A stretch of DNA of 64,000 nt from JBBDIK01 sp964640385 (GTDB lineage Bacteria; Actinomycetota; UBA4738; JBBDHU01): NCBI GenBank assembly GCA_964640385.1, contig CAZXFL010000001.1, positions 1 through 64,000 on the forward strand. Reading direction: 5' to 3'. Position numbers and translations under genes: made by a program. Below the pieces are notes generated by a model that saw only the letters and a list, made by a program, of their open reading frames with translations, was not told the DNA's origin and did no database searches. Positions 58,991-64,000 of this stretch are shown here, piece by piece (within the stretch, counting starts at the first letter, position 1; each line of letters starts with the position of its first letter).

Positions 58991-59587
58991 TCATCCGACG
59001 TCGAGTGCCCGGATATCCACGACCTCGGCGAGCCCCGGTCGCAGGCGGACCGCTCCCAGGTGAGGGATCTGAACCGTCGGGAACGCGTCCATCCCACGGT
59101 CGCCGCCGACCACCCAGGCTGCGCCAAGGGGCGCCTCGTGGGAGATGCCGAGGACCAGGCCCTGCCGGTAAAGGTTACCGGCCTCCCCGGCCCACTCCAG
59201 GATCCGCTCCCCGACGGTCTGCAAGGGGTCCTGGGGGTGCAGCGAGCTGGGATCGGTGAGGTACTTCTCGAACGTCTCCGGCGCCTGCTCCCGCAGGGTC
59301 ATCCACGGGGTTCCCTCCCACAGGCTCCAGAAGCTCCATTCGACGAGACGCTCGTCGGTCAGAACGGGAAGACCGTGAGGATCGGCGATTGCGGCGGCGG
59401 TCTCCTGGGCCCGCTCGAGTGGACTGGCGTACACGGCGACGACCCTGCGCTCCGCGAGGGCCTCTCCGAGGGCGTCGGCCGAACGCCGTCCGGCTTCGGA
59501 GAGGTGGTAGCCGGGAAGCCGGGCATAGACGAGGTTCCCCGGGTTCTCGACGGGCGCGTGGCGCATCCCGAGTACTGTTGCGGGCAC
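58991..59587 (-). CDS. histidine phosphatase (phosphoglycerate-mutase-like) family protein
   Basis: A 198-aa protein. The RHG box is replaced by LGMRHAPVENPG; the second half has ASPLERAQETAAAI and the proton-donor Glu region LVEWSFWSLWEGTPW, and the second His is in GISHEAPLG. This matches the actinobacterial MSMEG_4193-like group of putative phosphomutases rather than glycolytic Gpm. GTG start 3 nt after the stop of the Na/Pi transporter gene, so the two are in one operon. Confidence 0.8.
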   Translation of the reverse strand: MPATVLGMRHAPVENPGNLVYARLPGYHLSEAGRRSADALGEALAERRVVAVYASPLERAQETAAAIADPHGLPVLTDERLVEWSFWSLWEGTPWMTLREQAPETFEKYLTDPSSLHPQDPLQTVGERILEWAGEAGNLYRQGLVLGISHEAPLGAAWVVGGDRGMDAFPTVQIPHLGAVRLRPGLAEVVDIRALDVG

Positions 59588-59590
59588 TGG

Positions 59591-60709
59591 CTACCGGATG
59601 GGGCCCATAGCCCAGCCGAGCCCCATGATCGCCACGGGCGTGAGGAACAGGCCCCCCACGAAGATCCACGTTCGTCGGCTGGTCCCGACCACCCAGTCGT
59701 CGAGACCGATGACCATCTTCGTGATCGGCCTGTAGAGGACGATGAGGTAGAAGAGCGTGACGACCGTCACGCCTATGGCCTCGGCCAGGACGATCTGAGC
59801 GGCGCCGGCCTTCGCGAGCATCGCGACGACCAGCGTGTCCGCAAGTGTGGTGATGTTGGCGCCCATGATGTAAGGGATGGACTCCCGCCGATTGATGTAC
59901 CCCTTGGCGGCCAGCGGCACGAGGATCGTCAGCGCGACCGAGACCGACAGGGTCAGGAAGGCGGCGAGGCAGCCGAGCCCGAACATGGTCCACGGCTTCT
60001 TGAGCCAGTGGATGCGGTCGGCGGCGTGCTTCTCGCCGTCCAATTCCGGGAGGACCCGGTCGAGCAGCTTGAAGGAGATCAGGATTACGCCCAGTCCGAC
60101 CGGGAAGAGCAGCATCCCAGGGATGTGGTCGGTGATGAGCGTGACGAACGGACCCCAGACCTTGTCGATCAGGCTGTCCAATTCGCCGGATGCCTGGAGG
60201 TTGAAGCCGGACAGGAGCCCCAACTTGAGGATGAAGTACCCGAGGAACATCCCGGGGATGTAGACGAGCGCCGTCAGGGACAAGGCGAGGACGCCGATGC
60301 CGATCGTTCGCTTCTTATCCCTGTTCCTGATTGAGTACAGGAACCCGACGAGCAGAACGATGAGGGCCGCGCCGAGCCGGGAGCCCGACAGCATCGTGAA
60401 CGTCTGCAGGGGGGTGAGGACGTTCCCCGAGTAGAAGGCGATGGCCGAGGCCGCGATCGGTGACCCGGAGAGCACGAGGTAGGCGCCCAGCCAGCCCATC
60501 CCCAGTGTCGTGACTCCGTTGTAGGTAAGGAAAGTGCCGTCGAGGCGGGGACCGATGAACTGGGCCCCCTTCGTCATCAGCTTGATCGCCAGGATGAACA
60601 GGAACAGGGCCACTACGAAGTGGAGCAGTTTGGACGCTCGCGAGCGCCACACGGCTGCGGAGGACGATCCGGGCCCGGGTGATTCGGGGAGCGTTGAGCC
60701 CGTGCTCAC
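59591..60709 (-). CDS. Na+/phosphate cotransporter family membrane protein
   Basis: A 372-aa protein with eight to nine membrane segments arranged as two inverted repeats, each with a family-like loop: LQTFTMLSGSRLGAALIVLL in the first and YIMGANITTLADTLVVAML in the second. These correspond to the G-x-N-x-G-T/QSSS loops of the NptA/PNaS family, although the QSSS motif itself is not kept. It may import phosphate or another anion. Start uncertain: GTG at 60709, or TTG codons up to 60781. No phosphatase or PhoU domain is fused. Confidence 0.75.
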   Translation of the reverse strand: MSTGSTLPESPGPGSSSAAVWRSRASKLLHFVVALFLFILAIKLMTKGAQFIGPRLDGTFLTYNGVTTLGMGWLGAYLVLSGSPIAASAIAFYSGNVLTPLQTFTMLSGSRLGAALIVLLVGFLYSIRNRDKKRTIGIGVLALSLTALVYIPGMFLGYFILKLGLLSGFNLQASGELDSLIDKVWGPFVTLITDHIPGMLLFPVGLGVILISFKLLDRVLPELDGEKHAADRIHWLKKPWTMFGLGCLAAFLTLSVSVALTILVPLAAKGYINRRESIPYIMGANITTLADTLVVAMLAKAGAAQIVLAEAIGVTVVTLFYLIVLYRPITKMVIGLDDWVVGTSRRTWIFVGGLFLTPVAIMGLGWAMGPIR

Positions 60710-60846
60710 GGCAACATCATCTGAGGCTTCCAACGGTTCCTCGCTCAACGGCAGCTCCGACCTGGGGGGCTCGGGGTTCAAGTGAGGATATCGGCCGCCC
60801 CCGACCCTGGCAATGAACGGGGGTCCCGCTCGTCCCCCGATGGGCC

Positions 60847-60852
60847 TATAGT
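60847..60852 (+). promoter_or_regulatory. -10 element TATAGT upstream of the ABC transporter operon
   Basis: TATAGT lies 43 nt before the ATG of the binding-protein gene, leaving a leader of about 36 nt with an AAGGAGG ribosome site. No clear -35 is seen at 17 nt. Confidence 0.45.
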
Positions 60853-60895
60853 GGTGAACCGCAAGAGGTATCCGGTTCCCAAGGAGGTTGCAGCC

Positions 60896-61792
60896 ATGCA
60901 GAAGTTTCGGTTGTTGACGCTGTTCCTGATGGTCCTCGCCCTGACGGCGGCGGCTTGTACCAAGGGCGGATCCACGCCATCGCCCGCCGGCGGGGGCGGG
61001 ACAGAACCCGCGGGCAACGACCTTCTCGCGAAGATCAAGGCGGATGGGGTCATCCGCGTGTCTACGGACCCCGCCTACCCGCCGCAGTCCGAGCTCAACC
61101 CCAAGACCGGTGAGTACGAGGGGTTCGACATCGATGTGGCCGAGGAGATTGCACGACGCCTCGACGTGAAAGTCGAATGGGAGGCTCCGTCGTGGGACCT
61201 GATCACGGCCGGCGGCTGGAACGACCGCTGGGACATGAGCGTTGGGTCGATGACCGTGACGCCCGAGCGGGCGGAGGTCGTGGACTTCACTCCGGGGTAC
61301 TACTACACGCCCGCCGTGGCGATGGTGCACGCGGACAACACGACCATCGTGGACCCGGCGGCGGACCTCGCCGGGAAGCAGGTCGGGGTATGCGGCGGCT
61401 GCACGTACGACTTCTACCTGCAGAAGACGCTCGAGATCCCCGGTGAAACGATCGACTTCCAGATCGACGACGCACAGATCAAGACCTACGACACGGACTC
61501 GACCGCCATCCAGGACCTAACGTTGGGCGACGGTGACCGGCTGGATGCGGTCATCACTGCCGGGCCGACCGCAGAGGGCGCGGTGGACAAGGGCAAGCCG
61601 GTGAAGATCGTCGGCGAGCCGCTCTTCTACGAGCCGCTGGCCGTGGCGTTCGACAAGAAGTCCGAGCTAGACGGAGCCAGCCTCGTTGCCGCCGTCAGCG
61701 ACATCATCACCGAGATGCATGCGGACGGCACCCTGACGGAGCTGTCGAACCAGTGGTTCGGCCAGGACCTCACGACCAGGGTCGCGAGCTAG
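60896..61792 (+). CDS. ABC transporter amino-acid-binding lipoprotein
   Basis: A 298-aa protein: signal peptide with lipobox LTAAAC (Cys at about residue 22), a Gly/Ser/Pro linker, then a family 3 solute-binding domain (GVIRVSTDPAYPPQSELN, YEGFDIDVAEEIARRLDVKV, MSVGSMTVTPERAEVVDFT). It delivers polar amino acids or similar solutes to the permease encoded next. Two cysteines close together in GVCGGCTYD could form a disulfide. AAGGAGG lies 8-14 nt before the ATG. Confidence 0.93.
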   Translation: MQKFRLLTLFLMVLALTAAACTKGGSTPSPAGGGGTEPAGNDLLAKIKADGVIRVSTDPAYPPQSELNPKTGEYEGFDIDVAEEIARRLDVKVEWEAPSWDLITAGGWNDRWDMSVGSMTVTPERAEVVDFTPGYYYTPAVAMVHADNTTIVDPAADLAGKQVGVCGGCTYDFYLQKTLEIPGETIDFQIDDAQIKTYDTDSTAIQDLTLGDGDRLDAVITAGPTAEGAVDKGKPVKIVGEPLFYEPLAVAFDKKSELDGASLVAAVSDIITEMHADGTLTELSNQWFGQDLTTRVAS

Positions 61793-61868
61793 CCCGCCAC
61801 GAGCTTGAAGCGATGACGCGGGCCGGGAGCCAAGGCGCTCTCGGCCCTCTCGCTGTCCGGGGGGCGCG

Positions 61869-62927
61869 GTGACGAACGCGACGGTCTACATGATCGGGGC
61901 CCTCGGCCTTTGGGCGGGGATCGTGGTCCCCCTGGCCGGGTGGGTCATCGTCCGGGCAGCCAAGGATCGCTCATGGGGCTGGCTCGCGCTGACGGTCGTC
62001 CTGGTCGCACTCGGAGTCCTGCCGGCCACGGTCGCCGTGATCGTCTACCCGATCATGGCTCATCGGCGTGTCCCGTTCCGTCTCTGGGTTGCGGTCGTGT
62101 GGATCGAGATCTTCGTGATCCTCGCGGCCCTCTTCACCCTGACCGGCTTCGACCTCGCCTGGATGCAGGAATACGGTCCCTACATCGTCAAGGGCCTGTG
62201 GGTGACGATCCTGATCGCACTCGGCGCGATCATCCTCGCCTTGATCCTGGCCCTCCTCGGGGCCCTCGGCCGTCTCTCGCGCAATCCGATCGCGTACGGC
62301 GTGGCAGGCTTCTACACATCCTTCTTCCGCGGTACACCCTTGATCGTGCAGCTCTTCCTCATCTACCTCGCACTTCCGCAGATGGTCCAAGGCCTCGATC
62401 TCCCGAGCGGGATCCAGGATCTCTTCCTCTTCGACGCCGTCGTCGCGGGGATCCTCGGTATCGGGCTGAACTACGGCGCGTACATGACCGAGATCTTCCG
62501 CGCCGGGATCGAGTCGGTGAGTCACGGCCAGCGTGAGGCTGCCGAGGCACTCGGGATGAGCTACCGCCAGACCATGCGCCGCGTCGTGCTTCCGCAGGCC
62601 TTCCGCGTCATCATCCCCCCCACGGGCAACGAGTTCATCGCCATGCTGAAGGACACCGCCCTCGTCAGTTTCCTCGGCGCAACCATCGAGTTCACCGAGA
62701 TCTTCCGCCTCAGCCAGCTCTACGGGAAGGCAGACTTCAAGAACCTCGAAGCGTATGTCCTGGTCGCAGGGATGTACTGGATCCTGACGGCCATCTTCTC
62801 CTTCTTCCAAGCCAAGCTGGAGAGACGGATGGGCCGGGGCTACGTGCGGGCCGCGGCGGAAGCGGCGGCAGAGGGTGGCCTCGTGGTGTCGGCCGGACAC
62901 CCCCGCGGCCAGGCGGGGCTCCACTGA
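61869..62927 (+). CDS. ABC transporter permease, polar amino-acid (HisM) type
   Basis: A 352-aa protein. The C-terminal 230 residues are a standard HisMQ permease with the N-terminal signature FRGTPLIVQLFLIYLALP and the EAA loop REAAEALGMSYRQTMRRVVLP. Before it, about 90 extra residues add three hydrophobic segments (VYMIGALGLWAGIVVPLAGW, LALTVVLVALGVLPATVAVI), a longer N-terminus than in classic members. The GTG is 76 nt after the binding-protein gene, and the stop overlaps the ATPase start by one base. Confidence 0.92.
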   Translation: MTNATVYMIGALGLWAGIVVPLAGWVIVRAAKDRSWGWLALTVVLVALGVLPATVAVIVYPIMAHRRVPFRLWVAVVWIEIFVILAALFTLTGFDLAWMQEYGPYIVKGLWVTILIALGAIILALILALLGALGRLSRNPIAYGVAGFYTSFFRGTPLIVQLFLIYLALPQMVQGLDLPSGIQDLFLFDAVVAGILGIGLNYGAYMTEIFRAGIESVSHGQREAAEALGMSYRQTMRRVVLPQAFRVIIPPTGNEFIAMLKDTALVSFLGATIEFTEIFRLSQLYGKADFKNLEAYVLVAGMYWILTAIFSFFQAKLERRMGRGYVRAAAEAAAEGGLVVSAGHPRGQAGLH

Positions 62928-63682
62928 TGCCGGAGCCGGTCGTCCGTGTCGAGCATCTGGGCAAGTCCTTCGGGAACCTCGAGGTGCTCAGCGATATCAA
63001 CATCGAAGTCCAGCAGCGTGAGGTCATCGTCATCTTCGGCCGATCCGGGTCGGGAAAGTCGACCCTCCTGCGCTGCATCAACTTCCTCGAGGAACCCACG
63101 TCGGGAGCGATCGAGGTCGACGGCGTCCGTGTCGACGCGGCCGCTCATCGCAACCGGCACGCGCGGGAGACCATCAGAGGTCTCCGCACCCACGCAGGCA
63201 TGGTTTTCCAGGAGTTCAATCTGTTCCCCCACCTGTCGGTCCTCGAGAACATCATGAGCGGCCCCCTGATCGTCAAGAACGCGGAGCGCTCCGAGGTCGA
63301 GCCGATGGCGCGCGAACTGCTCACCAAGGTCGGGCTGGCCGAGAAGGCCGACGAATACCCGATCCGGCTCTCCGGTGGTCAGAAGCAGCGAGTGGTGATC
63401 GCCCGCGCGCTTGCCATGCAGCCGAAGGTGATGCTCTTCGACGAGCCGACCTCGGCCCTCGACCCCGAGCTGATCGGCGAGGTCCTCGCCGTCATGAAGG
63501 AACTGGCCTCGGAGGGGATGACCATGCTGGTCGTTACCCACGAGATGGGGTTCGCTCGCGAGGTCGCCGACCGGCTTCTGTTCTTCCACGAGGGGGTCAT
63601 CCTCGAACAAGGACCGCCGTCGGAGATCATCGCGAACCCGCAGCGCGAAGAGACGCGCAAGTTCCTCTCGGCGGTGCTGTAA
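62927..63682 (+). CDS. ABC transporter ATP-binding protein, polar amino-acid type
   Basis: A 251-aa ATPase close to GlnQ/HisP: Walker A IFGRSGSGKSTLLRCINFLE, Q-loop MVFQEFNLFPHLSV, signature RLSGGQKQRVVIARALA, Walker B VMLFDEPTSALDPE and H-loop VVTHEMGFA. It powers the permease of the preceding gene. The run ends here; a convergent MetF-like gene follows after 5 nt. Confidence 0.96.
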   Translation: MPEPVVRVEHLGKSFGNLEVLSDINIEVQQREVIVIFGRSGSGKSTLLRCINFLEEPTSGAIEVDGVRVDAAAHRNRHARETIRGLRTHAGMVFQEFNLFPHLSVLENIMSGPLIVKNAERSEVEPMARELLTKVGLAEKADEYPIRLSGGQKQRVVIARALAMQPKVMLFDEPTSALDPELIGEVLAVMKELASEGMTMLVVTHEMGFAREVADRLLFFHEGVILEQGPPSEIIANPQREETRKFLSAVL

Positions 63683-63687
63683 CCCCG

Positions 63688-64000
63688 TTACGGCGCCATC
63701 TGAGGGCGGGGCAACAGGCCGGACTCCTCGACGACCTTCGAGATCACCTCGGGGGCTTTGATCGAGATCAAGTGCACCCCCGCGACGCCGGCCATGTCAC
63801 GCAGTTCCTTGACGATCTCGAGGCCGATCTGCACACCCTCCTCGGCTTGCTTCTCCTTCCGCGTGCCGTCCATCCGGGCGAGGAGCTCCTCCGGAACGTC
63901 GATCCCCGGGACCTGCTCAGACATGTAGTGCAGGGAGCGGGCGCTGCGTGGGATGCAGACAGACGGAAGGATGAAGATCTTCTCGGGCAGACCGAGATCG
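63688..64000 (-). CDS. metF: methylenetetrahydrofolate-reductase-like protein, C-terminal part (runs off the window)
   Basis: The visible 103 codons give the C-terminal end of a MetF-type flavoprotein: IFILPSVCIPRSARSLHYMS, VPGIDVPEELLARM, GVQIGLEIVKELRDMAGVAG and VHLISIKAPEVISKVVEESG. These match the last strands and helices of the TIM barrel. The N-terminal two thirds lie beyond 64000. It should reduce methylene-THF to methyl-THF; the close family also includes fused or anaerobic versions that cannot be excluded from this piece. Confidence 0.85.
   Translation of the reverse strand, partial: DLGLPEKIFILPSVCIPRSARSLHYMSEQVPGIDVPEELLARMDGTRKEKQAEEGVQIGLEIVKELRDMAGVAGVHLISIKAPEVISKVVEESGLLPRPQMAP

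Overview
The window is chromosomal DNA of high G+C with very densely packed genes, and it looks like a member of the Actinomycetota outside the well-studied orders. The strongest evidence is a complete Pup-proteasome set (Mpa/ARC ATPase, Dop, Pup, PrcB, PrcA, PafA, PafB, PafC). Supporting evidence is HelY, SteA, MctB, a GarA-like FHA protein, FtsR, DUF4193, DUF3866 and an Lnt-Ppm1 fusion. Gene order in several blocks follows that of Mycobacterium (Rv1691-Rv1713 and Rv1822-Rv1830), with local replacements. No species can be named from the sequence.

Layout. 1-790: 3' end of 23S rRNA, 5S rRNA and a strong terminator. 829-4197: TPR proteins, a metallo-beta-lactamase-fold hydrolase, an SSB-like protein and a HAD phosphatase. 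4262-14908: tlyA, nadK, a degenerate M23-like protein, steA, mctB, two glycan-lipid enzymes, pyrG, xerD, deoB and a dead site-2-protease-like protein; many joins are 1-4 nt overlaps. 14996-22884: trpS, scpA, scpB, rluB, aroH, tyrA, aroA, cmk and der, then tRNA-Pro(GGG). 22977-25163 (minus): a GAF-PAS-PAS histidine kinase. 25213-31217: pgsA, garA-like, ftsR, a D,D-carboxypeptidase, hpt, a bifunctional-nuclease-family gene, a MerR regulator and a nuclease-like gene, interrupted at 29700-30360 by a gene-poor stretch with a riboswitch-like element and a CAP-domain remnant. 31233-36526 (minus): methyltransferase, Lnt-Ppm1, DUF4193 and an amidohydrolase. 36536-37252 (minus): a small stand-alone reverse transcriptase. 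37476-39926: AsnC/Lrp regulator, cysS and a small membrane protein. 39923-48923 (minus): lipid kinases, HelY, TatC, TatA, small membrane and zinc proteins, PafC, PafB. 50056-60709 (minus): proteasome locus, TrmI, HtrA-like protease, histidine phosphatase, Na/Pi transporter. 60896-63682: a polar amino-acid ABC transporter. 63688-64000 (minus): the C-terminal end of a MetF-like reductase.

How it works together. Pup is ligated to targets by PafA, removed by Dop, and tagged proteins are unfolded by Mpa into the PrcAB core; PafBC sits apart, next to Tat export genes. The aromatic block (aroH-tyrA-aroA) is joined to cmk-der. The GarA-FtsR region links signalling to cell division.

Regulation. At least thirteen start codons lie 6-8 nt after a TAnnnT hexamer, the signature of leaderless transcripts. 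This also fixes several starts, for example those of the AsnC/Lrp regulator, hpt, helY, pafA and trmI. The items most worth following up are the reverse transcriptase, the c-di-AMP-riboswitch-like element with no gene behind it, a 13-bp inverted repeat at 34868-34937, and several enzyme folds that have lost catalytic residues.
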